A stretch of 64,000 nt of DNA, taken from positions 5,642,001 through 5,706,000 of the forward strand of contig CM055612.1 of assembly GCA_029379385.1 (NCBI GenBank), written 5' to 3'. The notes beneath the pieces are model-generated. The model searched no databases. It worked only from the letters and a program-made list of their open reading frames with translations, and was not told the origin of the DNA. Position 1 is the first letter of the stretch; the number at the start of each line of letters is the position of its first letter. Of the stretch, positions 23,856 through 36,556 are shown piece by piece. The translations under genes and the position numbers were made by a program. Source of the stretch: Quillaja saponaria (taxonomy: Eukaryota > Streptophyta > Magnoliopsida > Fabales > Quillajaceae).

Positions 23856-26800
23856 TCATCTCAGAGATCTAATACGTGGGCGACATAATCGCCTCAACGG
23901 AACTCTTTCCTGAAAAAAATGAAGAGATTGGCAAATAAAATGGCTTTTTACGTTTTCTGAACCTATCTACTATAGCACATGTCAGATGGAGGCAAATGGA
24001 ATGAATAAACAAAACCCACCTCAGTATTGTCGTGATCATACCGGATCAAGAAGAGACACCTGCAGCCCCTTATATCATGAATTCTCCTTTGTATCTCTAG
24101 AACATGTGCATCATAGTAAATTGCTTGATCCCTCCTCTCCTATATTCAATCATATTGTCAAATAAACATTTTAACTAAGGGTTGCCACAATTCTGGGTCG
24201 TGTCATGAGAAACCAAAGTACCTGGAAGCATAGGACAATATCCCCAACCTTCACTTTATGACATTCTGTTTGTTCCATAGGCACTGAGCGTTCTCGTACT
24301 GCCCTTTTGATATTAACCCACTCATCCTCGTCAGCTCCAAATCCAACAAATCTGACACGAACTTCCTTTAACAAAGGGAAAACTTCATTTAGGAAAAAAC
24401 ATAAAAAAATGAATTACCTACAAGAATACACACCAATTAGCTTTGCCGTGTTATTTTATGTTCTTCCCTGTGATTATCTCATGATAACCATTTTTCCAGT
24501 GTAGAGAAAAGGGGAGGGGTCCAATAAAGATATCAAACCCAAGTCAAGTTCAAGGTTTTCTTGAACAATATTTAAAAGAAATATGATATAATGATTAGAC
24601 TTACGGATTCATCATTGCCAAGAAATCTGTGAGTGAGAAACATATCAACATCATACCTGTGAAGCCAGAAAACCTTTCGACTTAAGTCACTCAGAACTCA
24701 TTGAAGAAACAATATATAAGAGGTAAGTCAGCTAATATTACTCCTAGAAGTACTAACTACCCCATCTAGGCCCTACTTGTTAAATATTCAAATTGGTAGT
24801 ACAGGCTAGGAAGTCTTAGAGAAGAAGTTCAAGTGATACTTCTTCTTTCATGTTCATATAGTTATTTAAGAAAAATCTTTAAGTGAGAGAATAAGGTGAT
24901 GGACTTCAAATCCATGCCCCAATAATTATACAACTCAACTAAGCCTTAAATCCTAAACTAGTTAGGGTCGGCTATACGAATCATTTTCCTCCATTTGCAT
25001 CGATCCGAATTCATGCTAGCTAAGTATGCATACCATGCTCCATCTTTTGATGACCTTGCCTCGAATTCCAACTCGGCCAACTCTAGTATGTTTTCTCCTG
25101 CAAGTAGGTAGCAAGTATAAGATCATCTGATATTATACTTCTCAACAAACTCAAAATATTAAAAAAATCAAGGATAATCTAAGTCACGAAAGAAGAAGAA
25201 AATTTAAAATTCGAGGGGCAAAAATAAACAATAGGTAGAAAGGTTTTATGGCTAGTACTTGAGATAACTAGTTGACTTCCCAGTTCCCAGAATTATTGCA
25301 CAGTCATTCTCAATGTGATTATATTCAACTATTCTCATTGTCTAACACCACAAAGCAAATTCACATAAAAAGCCATTACATTTGAATTGTAACATAATGG
25401 AGCAAGAAAAGGGTATAGGTTGAGATTGTTCAACATTTGCATCACCTTAACCACAAAATTCTCCACATAGCATCCACATGTTATGGCTAAAGTGGCTACA
25501 GCTGACAATCATGAGAAAAGAAAAATGGCATGTTAAGGCTTAATATTAACCTACCCATATATACATCCAGTAAACACACAGCATGGAAAAAACAAGAGTG
25601 CAGAGTGCAGACAACATAGAAATTACAAAACTTTTTTTATTGTAATAATCGCAAAAAACGTTAAGCTTAGGTAGTGGATGAAACACATAAGCAATCGAAG
25701 TGCTATAATAAGCACCTTTAGGCATTTCAGTACCCTCATTTCCCTTAACCGGAGGGGCTTTGGGAAGCACACATTCATTTTGGGAGGCAGGTGAGTGTTG
25801 CAGCCTACTCTTGAACCAACTTCTTACCTAAAAGAATTCCAATAACAAAGAATAATTGGAAGCAACAAAAAGATTAGGTAGCCCCTATGGAAGATAAGTA
25901 TCTAGCAACAGCAGTGTGATCATGATACTAGAAAAGAAAATGTTTAGAAAATGTATAGAGTGAAATGACCTTGACCCATTTCACAACAGGTTTTCCAGCA
26001 CGACCAGTGGAACGGCTGCAGAGACATAACATACAGAGACATTTTTACACACATTCATAGATACTAATCATTTATATGCATCTACTAATCATTTCTACAC
26101 ACACTAATCATATACCATTGGAAAATGAAACACATGCAGGATGTAACTCACTTAAAACTATTAGCAATCCTTCGGCAAAATTCTGGGTGCAGAGATTGTT
26201 CTCCTGATTCCTTGAGCATTTTCCCCATCTTTCCAAGCTGTTTTCCAGGGTTGGGAAAAACAGTTTATCATGCATAGCTTAGAACATACCAAAACACACC
26301 CAAATATAGAATATCAAGAGTAATGGTAGTTTAGTAGCTTTTGTGATTCTGTGGACACGTGGAACCATCACATTTTTTTAAGCAAAATAGCACAAGACTA
26401 CTGATATTTAAACATCAGTTCTATCTTAGTTAGCCAAAAAAGAAGTGGCCTATCTTTAAACATCACATTTTTCCACGAGTTGATGGTTACAAGACTACAG
26501 ATAATTTCCCTGATGTTTAAAGATAGAATTAATCAATCAACTTATTGAAAAAAAGGAGTTTTCTGTGTTCCCCTGATTGCTAATGCAAGTTCTTAATTTC
26601 AAAATCTCTTCAAAAGTGTGGTCACAGATCATCCATAACCCTTGGACACAGTGTATTAGCAGAGAGAGAATTGCCATAAATTTCAATGAAGTATATCCGT
26701 ATTATACTTCCAAAGCAAGAATCATGTACTCTGATAATGTTGGGACATAGTTGTGATAACTCAATAAAGGCTAACAAGACACATTGGCTTAATATCCTTG

Positions 26801-27290
26801 AACCCTGATGAACCCCATGTCATTAACCTTAATCATATTTTTGTGAACTATAAACAAAAGGGAACAATGCTTTTAACATCTATATCATTTATTTTGCTTT
26901 TGTAAATAAGGGATACTTCATTCATGTACCTCAGAAGCTAGTATTGATATACTAATCAATTCCCATTTGAAAGAAGCGCAAAATAATTGATTCAGAACAT
27001 TCAAAAAATGAAAGTATCCAAGTATAATTTTTATTTTCTTCTTTTACCATGTCCAACGAAGTCAAGAATTGACAAGATAAATGACTACTATATTTAACCC
27101 TTTCACACACTTTGCTATACGAAAAGAATGGAAGGAGACTACAATAAAAGTCCCAACTAGAGTTAACAACTAGAAGTAAAGGAATCCATTTAACAATTAA
27201 TCTGCACATCACTAATTTCCTATCTAAAATTACCTCAGCATTGGTAAACCCAGAAAAGACCGGTCTGTTTCTTGGACGTAAGCGCTCCAT
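23856..27290 (-). CDS. SHH1: SAWADEE homeodomain protein SHH1/DTF1
   Basis: This is a nuclear chromatin reader of RNA-directed DNA methylation: in Arabidopsis SHH1 binds H3 unmethylated at K4 and methylated at K9 and recruits Pol IV to make siRNAs. Nine minus-strand exons were assembled: 27290-27234, 26237-26152, 26025-25980, 25827-25716, 25097-25034, 24656-24605, 24365-24222, 24139-24020 and 23909-23856. Every phase fits, giving 244 residues. A divergent homeodomain starts [15 protein letters not shown] and reaches helix 3 as [18 protein letters not shown] (about residues 10-75). The SAWADEE domain (about 107-240) shows [38 protein letters not shown] and [13 protein letters not shown], ending RRLCRPR. 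The cysteine and histidine residues of its zinc site appear near TECHKV and RGCRCLF. It is intact. SHH2, the paralogue, has a different N terminus and is disfavoured. Confidence 0.94.
24931..25018 (-). mobile_element. RTE-type LINE 3' end next to an SHH1 splice donor
   Basis: The sequence starts CAACTCAACTAAGCC and continues TTAGGGTCGGCTATACG, the hallmark 3' terminus of plant RTE-type LINEs in reverse orientation. It is only the last roughly 90 bp of an element, and ends about 15 bp from the donor (GTATGC) that follows SHH1 exon 5, so it forms the beginning of that intron. Confidence 0.7.
26238..27233 (-). other. First intron of SHH1
   Basis: A 996-bp GT-AG intron with no recognisable repeat or nested gene. 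A 112-codon open frame that extends exon 1 into it is not supported. Confidence 0.7.
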
Positions 27291-28191
27291 CTCAAATCCA
27301 ACTTTGTATGTTTGAATCCTTGTTTGATAAATAGAACCCAGGTGAATTGGAAAAACCCTAGTTCCTGTTTCACTTTCAGTTTCTGTTTTAGGCGTTCTTT
27401 AATTCTTCTGGGAAACTTATTTGTCGTCCACTTGACTTTTACTATAAAAATTGCTCTTCTTTTTGGCGCTTAAAAAGTAACGTAAAATGGTAAAAAGAAA
27501 AACACCGACTTGTTCCGGCTCTGGCAGTCGCGGAGCTTCGGATGGTGTCAACGATTAGGATGTTTGGGAAGTGAGAAAAACTTATATTCAATGGGCCTAA
27601 TCAAAGCCTATAATGTTGCTGGATGCGAATAATTCCTTCGGGCTTACTACATAATAGAGAAAAGAGAAATTATAACCTACACATCTCGCCCGTAAATCAA
27701 ACAATTACACTTGTTAATCATACAATCTCCTATGATTAAATTTTGTTAATCATACCGGCGATGAGTCAAAGAGACATCGTCCATATTGAGATTTTATAAA
27801 AAATTTCCCATAACCTTTTTTTAAAGTTTTGGAACACTGTCAATTGAAAGATGAATGTGACATTGACTTGACCTAGACAATGTCAATTAACAGCATAACT
27901 GTTTCAAGACTAAATAATTACAAGGATATTTCAAAGTACTAACCGAAACATGTAACACAATATCAAGAAGGCAATTACCAAAATATGCACCGCAAATTTA
28001 CCTTGCTTATGTGATTTATAATTCTAGACTGACAAAATACAAAACACGTGTATGTATATACTCCACATAGAATGCTAGGCAGGTATCTATTGTCAGGTGG
28101 AGGCAGTTAGTGCATTTCCATATACAGATAAACTTATTACTAAGTGAACTGTAATTCTATGGAAGTAATGAAATTACAAAAATCACAGGTT
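27291..28191. other. Intergenic region upstream of SHH1
   Basis: Holds the SHH1 promoter and the cereblon 3' flank. GC content is locally higher near 27500-27540, probably the SHH1 core promoter. No further gene or repeat was recognised. Confidence 0.5.
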
Positions 28192-31100
28192 TTAACACAT
28201 TTCATCAGCAACTTGAGAACTCCGAATCCCCCAAAAAGATTTAGGCTTTAATTTATTGTTTGTGGCTGTAAAGAGCCATCCCATTTGCGTTTCACAAGTG
28301 GCACAATTTGTGATAGTCCATGCATACCTGCAAGAAAGTTGCAGACTGGCATCTTAGCTTCTTGCAAAATAACTTGAATATAAAGCCCATCAGGAATCAG
28401 GATCAAGAACATCAGTAAAACCTTGCGAAATTAGCAACTACAATGCTGCAACTAGAATATAGAATAGGTAACTCTGAAATTTCAAAATTAAGTAGTCATT
28501 TCCATGAAGAAATAATTTCATTCTTGAAATGATCCAGAAACACTAGTATTTTTAAAAATCCATCACTGAACTGCCCCTAACCGTATACATTTCATAACCA
28601 ATGATTTAACAAAATCTCATCAAGTTGTAACAACAAATGCATAAAAAATAGCTAAATGAAGAGGTAAAAGATAATTGAAAAACTCGTATTAAGATAACCA
28701 TGGCAAAAAAGCCACTCTAAAATCAAATGTGCCCCACTAAGGACTCAGATGATCAGCACTGTTGTCTCTGCAACTGGAAATGGAATCTCATATTCAAGTA
28801 ATTAATCATTATACTTATACAGAGGACAGAAGCAAAACAACTGAGAGTCAACTATTGCTATAAAGGAATTTTCATGTAAAGAGAATTAAGACAAAAATAA
28901 CAATCTAAAGTTGCATGCTTACCCAGGAAACCAACTATATTCTGTAACCGCGGGACCTAAGAGCGCCAAGCCATTTGCCCTGTAAAGAGTCATTATCTCA
29001 TGCACATAACCACCTGGATTCACATAAGCACCAAGAGGGCCTTCACTAGACATCACCAACATATCACTCCGCCTTGCAATTACAGTCTGCAAAAAAATGG
29101 AAGTAAATAGACTGTCTGCACTTCAAAGAAGTCAAAAAATAATTAATAACTGGTGAAACACAACTTTATAATTATTTATCTGGAATAACACGTGACTAAC
29201 TGTTGGGCAATTGGACATAATCAAAACCGCAGGGCAAGGTGGAAATATTACCTTACAGTTTTTACATCGAACAAGATTGATGCTCTCAAGCAATTCAATT
29301 TCCCGACGTAGTCTATACGGAATGCCATCAATCTCTAGAAGCTCCTGCCTTGTAGATTCAGAAACAGGTATTTTACTGGCAATATAGAATGATAGAACAT
29401 CGGGCTTCTTCACAAAACCATCCATGCTTGGTGCCCCAACAATCTGCTTCCACATATCTACAGGTTATCAACTATTAGTTACTACTGTAAAAAAATAATA
29501 GTTGAAAATACTTGTTGTCTAGACATGCCACACCAGGAAGAAAGATACAGCTGATATATCCATTATATTTTATTATAATGGTATATGACAAGTGGTTTTC
29601 CACTTAACAACAAGAAGCAATATACAAGATATTAGAAAAGATATTTAAGATTTTTGAAAATAAGTTTTAAGATCCAGGTCCCCAGGATTAAATGGTTCTC
29701 TTTCTCTGTCAAATACAAGAGGTTGGATTTCACTCAGCTGAATAAAATCTCCGCTCGTCTCTCGTCATAGATAATGACATGATTAAGAGCTTTGTTACAC
29801 ATCTAAATAGCTTCCAATGCTAATAAGAGTCTTAAAGTGCACATATCCAAATTTAGAAAAACTGAGTAATGTTCAACAAATTAAGTTGTAGTCCAGAATC
29901 AACAACCAGATTGACGAGTACTGACTGTATCCTACACCATCATAGAGTTAACTAGATTCTCAGTTTGTAAAATTTAACCAAGATTCAATTCTGCCTATTT
30001 AAAGCCTTATTCTGAAACCTAAGGAAAAAGGTGGATAGCTCCCACCAAATTTGTTATGCATCAAAGTTACCAAAGTCCTCAAGTGAATAAATTCCCTAAA
30101 ACTTTAGGAAAAAGTAATACCAAATTTTCCAACACCTTAGTCAAAAAAATGAGAAATTAAAGCACTATGTCATCAGCAACCAATTTGGAAATGAACTGTT
30201 CAGATAATTTTGACATGCAACAAAAGGAAGATTTAACACAGAAGCAAGCATCAACCATGTACAACTTCCACCAGACATGAACCAAAACAGTTTTACAATC
30301 TTTAGTGTTTAGTGATGCTACAGGTACTAAGTTGTCAAAAGCTTCTCTTACTACAAGATGCAGAATATTTACAAGTCAACGATAGCAGCCTGCTCCAAGC
30401 ACCAACTAGTTTAGTGGTGAGAGAGTGTGATAAACGTGGCAGATAACTGACTCTTCATTTAGTACGAAGTTATTCACAAAAGTCTTACAATATACAATTG
30501 GCTTCAGTTTTATGCCTTAAGATCTGCTACTATAAGTAATACAAGCAAGTGAGAACCACAAATTTTCTCCATTGAGAATTAAAAACCCATACCGACTGAC
30601 CAACATATGGAAGAGCAGAGCACAACTGATTTAAACAACAGCAAAAAATATAACTACCAACATTATGAAAACCAAAAAAACTATATAACATGCACAAATG
30701 TCCAGTCAAAAAGAACAGAAAATCCAGGAAAAAGTACCTGCTGCCCTTTGAGCAAGGCAATAGGAGTCATACATACGATATACCCAATAAGGCCAGAATG
30801 CTCGTGAAATTCCACGTGGTAGTTTGGAATCTGTATCCTTACAACGCTTATTTGGCTGATCCTCTTTGCAGGACTGCTTTCCTGAAGTGGAACAATTCCC
30901 AATTCCAGAGTTAGTATTTTTAATACTCTTCTCAGTGTCTGAAAGCAATGGCCTTATGGAGTCAACATCCTTTAGATAAGATCTTCTAGATCCATGATCT
31001 AACTCACGAATGAACCTGTCATCATCACTGCTTACAGATTCATAGATGGTTTCGTGTTCATCCCAGGAATCAACTACAGATTGATGGATTCTCCTTTCCA

Positions 31101-33653
31101 TTAGTGAAAGCTCACTTTCGAAGCTTTCTTCTGAATTTGTTTCAGAATCATTTTCCCTGACTCTAGATTCACACAATTTAGCAGGAGAAGCATTTGAAGG
31201 TAGCCTATGCGAGATTTTGCTTCGAGGATTACTAAATGGTGCCAATCTGCCAATAACATCCTTCGGGGTTCTTAATGGAAGATCTTCCTCAATAATTTGG
31301 ATCTCTCCACATGGCTGAAAAGAAAAACATAAAAAAGAAGAGAGGAAACAAAATCAACACCCAGACTAACATCAGAAATCTCCAAGAATATATGGCATTT
31401 TTTCAAACATAATAACATGCTAACCACTCCTTCCACATCAATCCAACAACGCCTCAGTCGAAATCGCTGTTGGCCACGAGTAACTACATTTAATGAACCA
31501 TCTTCGAGCCGCCGATACTGTCGAATCTGTAGAAATAGGTTTAGCAAGTTGAGTAAGCTACTTTACATAAACTACAGGCAAAAATCAGAACTTCTAGTTG
31601 ACATCATTTTCGCAAGCTTGTGGTCACATTTTCTATAAAAATATGGCCCATTAAATGAATGAATAGTCATTACCACATACTGCAGGAAAAATCTAAATAA
31701 AATCCATAAGAAATTTTGAGAAAAAAAAAAAAAGAAGGCGTCCAACGTCAACAATATAGAAAGCCATGTACATGAAAAAACATGTATCTGGCAAAATCCA
31801 AATAGACCGATACTTATTTAACAGTACATGAGTGAAAGTCCTCAGTTGCATCTGTAAGATTTTGTACACATCCTACATTTTGATAATAAAATAAAGATAC
31901 CAACATATGTTGCAGAAGAGAACAGAAATTTCTCACATCACAATTCTTCCTTCCAAGGGTTCCCTCCCTGATCCAGGAAGGTTTCTACTGTCTATTACCC
32001 TATTCATTTAATTATCAACATGTTGCAGGCAGAATTGTGTTGATCGATATACATGAATCCAAGCATACACGATGTAAACAATCAGCAAAAATTGTGATCA
32101 ACAAAATATAAGTTACAATTATCATATCAACTTGGACGGGGATGAAGAGAAGAAAATGTGGTCCCTTCATTATACCTCTGCAGTTGTTCCAATGGTAGCC
32201 AATCTTGCTCTTCCGTTGACATGATCCCTGTGGACTCGAACCTGGAAAGAGTTTCCAGAACCCAAGCTGAAATTTTCAGGAAAACTAAAAAAGAATCCCA
32301 ATAATGGATAAAACCAGAAAACGGTTTTTCTGATGAGTTCACCTACCACACCAATTGTGTAAGGAGCATCAACTTGGCCCAAGGCTCTCTCAACAGCAGC
32401 AATAAAAGTGGATTGAATAACCCTTAGGGGAAGAGTGGCCTCTGGGAACAAAACAACTCCTAAATATTGCACATGTTAGTCTAAGTTTTTCCTCTTATTT
32501 AGAGAAAAGGTATGGCAAAGAGTGAGAAAAAAGACAAATAATCAAGTATCTGCCTGGTGAAAAACTTTCAAGCATATATTGAATATGATGACATGACTAT
32601 TGAATCAAGAACTAGTGATCTAGTATGATATTACTGAAAGCCATCCCAGCAAGTACTGAATGTAAAGATTCATATTACCTTGAACAAACTATTCTAGCCA
32701 AACAAGGAGAAACTTAAATGCATAGTAAATTAATTGCTGCTACTTGTGGACTATCAGGACTTCTCCTTTGGGAAATGTTGAAAATGGAAAGGAGTAACGG
32801 AACACTATCTAACATTTTATGAGAATCTGATAGTGCTTCACGATGCACTAATGTATGATGTCTATATACTCCATTTTGGTAATCCAAGAATTATTTTCTG
32901 AATATTGTCAATCACTGCTAGTTTATACATACAAGACGGTAAATTATCATGCAGCACTAGAGCTAAAGCTTTAATCAGTGCTCAGTGCTCAGTGCTCGGT
33001 GCTCACCTAACAGGAAAATAAAACGAATCCATATCTAGATGCTTGAATGATATATAAATACCTTCAAAATACAAGAGTGGGAGATTCAATATAGCACCAC
33101 CGTCCAAGAAAGCTGTCCTTTGGTGTGTGTCTTCAACCTCTGTGGCATGAAAGTGATATCGTAATACCTTAAAAAGAGTTATAAACTAGAAATTTCAAAG
33201 AAAAGGGGAATAGATAATTACAAAAAAAAAATGAAAAAATACGGACATGGACACACATATGCCTACCACCAAGATAAGTATGTAATGAAGTTATACATGT
33301 GTCGAAGGTGAATTCACCAAATGAGTCAGCATCACCATAGCCATGACCACTTTGATCCAAAACAACAAAAACAGAAGATAATCAGAATCCCAGAACAACA
33401 AGGAAACTCAAATTGCCTCAGAAACAATTTCAATTTAGCAAAGTATGAGTGATTATCTGCAAAGTGCAAAATAAACGAGGTAAAATTATACGAATGAAAA
33501 GGATGATTATATATATTGTTACATGGCATCGCGATCTTCGTCGGATGAGTCATGGAGGTCATCAACTTCTTCGACCTGCAACTCCTCGAGATCGAGCTCA
33601 AGAATCTGCTCGATCTGGTGCCTCTCCCTCTCCAGTAATCTTTCGTCTTCCAT
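28192..33653 (-). CDS. CRBN: Cereblon homologue (LON-substrate-binding plus CULT domain)
   Basis: This is the plant cereblon, a substrate receptor for CUL4-DDB1 E3 ligases. Ten minus-strand exons give 551 residues: 33653-33523, 33349-33267, 33139-33062, 32459-32347, 32241-32176, 31526-31425, 31314-30738, 29457-29252, 29086-28923 and 28327-28192; all are GT-AG and in phase. An acidic N terminus precedes the LON-N domain (about 92-215: FLDGGAILNLPLLYFEGVVL, FPEATLPLRV, DGSLNVVTRGQQRFRLRR). A long serine/acid-rich insert fills much of the 577-bp exon. The CULT domain (about 440-545) has zinc cysteines C448, C451, C515 and C518 and the tri-tryptophan cage W504, W510 and W524 in SWFPGYAWTITNC and GWLF. 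Spacing of these residues equals that recalled for human cereblon (W380, W386, W400). The known Arabidopsis homologue is At2g25740 (from memory). It is intact. Confidence 0.96.
29458..30737 (-). other. Large intron 7 of cereblon
   Basis: A 1280-bp GT-AG intron between the insert-encoding exon and the first CULT exon. AT-rich; overlapping short frames near 30530-30914 are extensions or shadows of the exon. No nested gene was seen. Confidence 0.7.
32977..33004. repeat. Short 7-bp tandem repeat (CAGTGCT)n
   Basis: About four copies of a CAGTGCT/CGGTGCT unit lie in cereblon intron 3. Confidence 0.75.
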
Positions 33654-34810
33654 TTTTCCCTCTCAATCTCCAGTATTTTCTCTGGTTTTCTTAGGGTTTT
33701 CGTCTGAGTCAAATACAACGAAATGAAACAAATTTACACTAACTAACTCGTGAGCTTAAGCTTGGTATACCCGCCAAAATCTCCAATTTTTCGAGTTTTC
33801 CTCTTTTGTTTTCACCAAGATTTGATTTCTACAGTAAGTAGTGTTGTTTACTGATTTTATGAGAATCTTCTTTTTGTATCTATAAATTTCATTGGACCCA
33901 AAAACTAATACATATATCAATAAGTTGTTTATTGATTGTGTTTGCTCATGTATTTTCCGGAAGGAAAAAAAAAAAATTCATGTATTTTACATTAAAAAAA
34001 TTAAGGTGGTTTGTTATTATTACAGGTAAAATATTTATAGCAATAATGTTTTAATTATAAAACATTATAATAGACTAAACTGCCCACAATAAAAATATTT
34101 AAACATTAATTACATAATAAATTAATTTTATTAAACTAAAAGTGTGACACCCACAAATAAATTTTCTCTTTACATCTTGTTTATTTTTTATCTTTCCTCT
34201 CGTATTCCTTCATGCACTCTTCACTCTATTTTCTTCCTCCGAGCCTCACACAATGTTTAATTTTTTCCCTATCTTATCTTTCTATAAATAGACAAATTAA
34301 ATAATTTTTTTTCTTTTTGTTAAAATTTACTAATTTTGAAAGTTTAAAGTTGCATATTTATATAAGTGATGAAGAAGATCACATTATTCAAGTATGCCTA
34401 AAATTTAGTACACAACAAGGGAAGGACAATGACTAAGATTTTTTACCTATTCGTTATTTTGCTTAAGGTAATAAATTGATAACAAAAATAAAAAATTAAA
34501 ATTTAACTATCTCTAGTCATAGGAAAGAGAAGATAGCTGAGAAGTTGCAGTATGAGAAGAAATAAAGAGATATTTAGGACTAATGAGAAATTGTAATGTG
34601 AGAAGAAATGTGATTGATGAAAGAAAAATAATAGAAAAAAAGAGATTGATGAACAATAAATAAAGAAAAAGAGTTTGATGAAAGAGAAATAAAAAATAGA
34701 AAGGCTAAGAGGGTATTTAATAGATAAAATAAGGGCACCCAAAAAATTATATTATATGATGTAATTGATAAAATTATTTTGAAAAATAGATTTTTTTTTT
34801 TTTTTTTGTT
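33654..34810. other. AT-rich intergenic region upstream of cereblon
   Basis: Contains the cereblon promoter and leader, then AT-rich DNA with purine-rich tracts near 34540-34700. The long T/A-rich open frames at 34503-34855 are low-complexity and not credible genes. Confidence 0.5.
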
Positions 34811-36556
34811 CTCAAATCCCAAGCTTTTATGGCTTTCAACTGTAGCAGCAATCAATTCTTTAGGTTATGCATTCATCACCATATTCTTTATATCATCCTC
34901 TTAAATCTTTCAAATTTTTTTTTTCTTTGATTCAATGTGAACTATACAATGCGCTACCCAACTTTATTTATTGGGTATTAATATTTGACATAAGATGACA
35001 GGTATTAGATAAGAGTAATAACAGCTCAACAGTATTACTGCTAGATTTTTTTTTATCGGTTAGAGAAAGTTGTCAATTAAAATTCAGATAATTCCATTGA
35101 CCATAATTTTTTATTTTTTTTAAAAAAAATAAAATAAATTACAGGTAGATTTGCAGAGAAGAAAATGTGTCCAAAACTTTCAAAGATCAATCAGAAGCTA
35201 TAATACCCAAAAAGTACAAATTTTATATTAATGAAAGAAGTCAGATACAGATTGTAAAATCCAAATCGAGTGGAGTATCACGGATTTCACATGTACAAGG
35301 ATGACAGAGGATGGAGATCTAAAAATAAGTAAGAGTATATGAAGATCTTAAAATTATGCTACTGGGTTGTGGAAGAAACAATGTTAGAAAATTCATGGCC
35401 TTTTGCACAATTTTTCATATGGCCCAGAGAGAGATAGAGTGAGAGATGGTGTGGCGGTGGAGTTGTTTTAAACGATTTGGTAGAGGAGGAGGATTAAACA
35501 AATTGAGAAAATGTGGTGCCGTCGCCAAGCTTAATTGATTTTAACAGATACAACTATAGTCCAGAACAAGATGAACATGCTAACCCATTGTCCACGTATA
35601 AACCTGGCCCTCACTTGTGGCTCTCGCAAGCATCCCAACTGTGTGAAAGGGTATAACTCAACAAACAGAATTGGTTGGGTATTATATAATTCACATTGAT
35701 TTAATTAGTCTCGAGTAGGATATGTCCTATGGCTACTCATTTTTTGTCATATTATCTGATCTGGTATTAAAATTAAAGTTTACTTAGGAGACAAAATGGT
35801 TTAGCATTTTTTTTTGTGTGTGTGTGTGTGTGGAGAAGATCATCATTTCTTTTTGTATTCTTTTTTCTTTCCCTTTGGGAAAAAAAGAAAAAAAAGAAAA
35901 AAGAAAGTACGATATTCAAATTCACATTTTTTATTTATTTAAAGAATGAAGAGATGTTTAAGGGCTTTTTGCAAAATTGATACTGTGTTACATGATTGCA
36001 AGTGTTTCTGCCTAATTTCATCTACTTCTCCTTCAAATTCTTGTTGCCAGATCAATCCATGGCAGATTAAACTTGCAGGAACATGCTTGTTGCAGCATTA
36101 AGAAATATACATAGGAGCACTTGCTGCTACATTTGCTCAAATTTTCTTTAACATCCAGGTAATCCTAGTTAATATATATGTATTGGTATGTTGGAGGCAA
36201 TGGCTTATGCATTACATAAAAGAGAGGAAGTTTTCTGTGTTGTTGTTAATTCTCTCTACTTGATGAATGAGAGATTCATTTCTAAATTTTTAAAAACACG
36301 TTAAAATTTTTATTAATTGAACCAATATATATACTTAGAAAGAGTTTTAGATCAAAAGTATATTCGTGTTTACTGAAATTAAATGCAGGACACTTCAAGA
36401 TCATCTCTACCAGAAAATAAAGTGAGAGCATTCCTGTGGTTTGGACTCCAGATCTTGAATTTATTATACTTCTTTGTTTCGCCGACGGCAATGGTTACCT
36501 CCATTCATGGGATTGCTTGTCTTGGTAAATACAACCCCTTCATCTATAAGGCATAA
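34811..36556 (+). pseudogene. Truncated amino acid permease pseudogene (tandem copy)
   Basis: This is a broken copy of the permease gene that starts 2 kb downstream. Three homologous pieces are in order. At 34811-34890 lies the exon 3 region (CAAATCCCAAGC, then GGCTTTCAACTGTAGC) with an internal deletion and stop codons. At 36046-36159 lies the exon 4 end, encoding a recognisable LAATFAQIFFNIQ before a preserved GTAATC donor. At 36389-36556 the start of exon 5 (DTSRSSLPENKV) is joined directly to the end of exon 6 (WFGLQILN ... GKYNPFIYKA stop), deleting about 540 coding bases plus an intron. Exons 1 and 2 are missing. The intron between the last two pieces keeps good splice sites, so this was a genomic duplicate and not a retrocopy. 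It cannot encode a transporter. Confidence 0.85.
35813..35833. repeat. (GT)n microsatellite
   Basis: A run of about nine GT units following a T tract, between fragments of the permease pseudogene. Confidence 0.85.

Noticed and set aside
34503..34855. Overlapping phenylalanine/serine-rich open frames on the minus strand
   Set aside because: Low-complexity frames created by purine-rich repeats on the plus strand. No homology.
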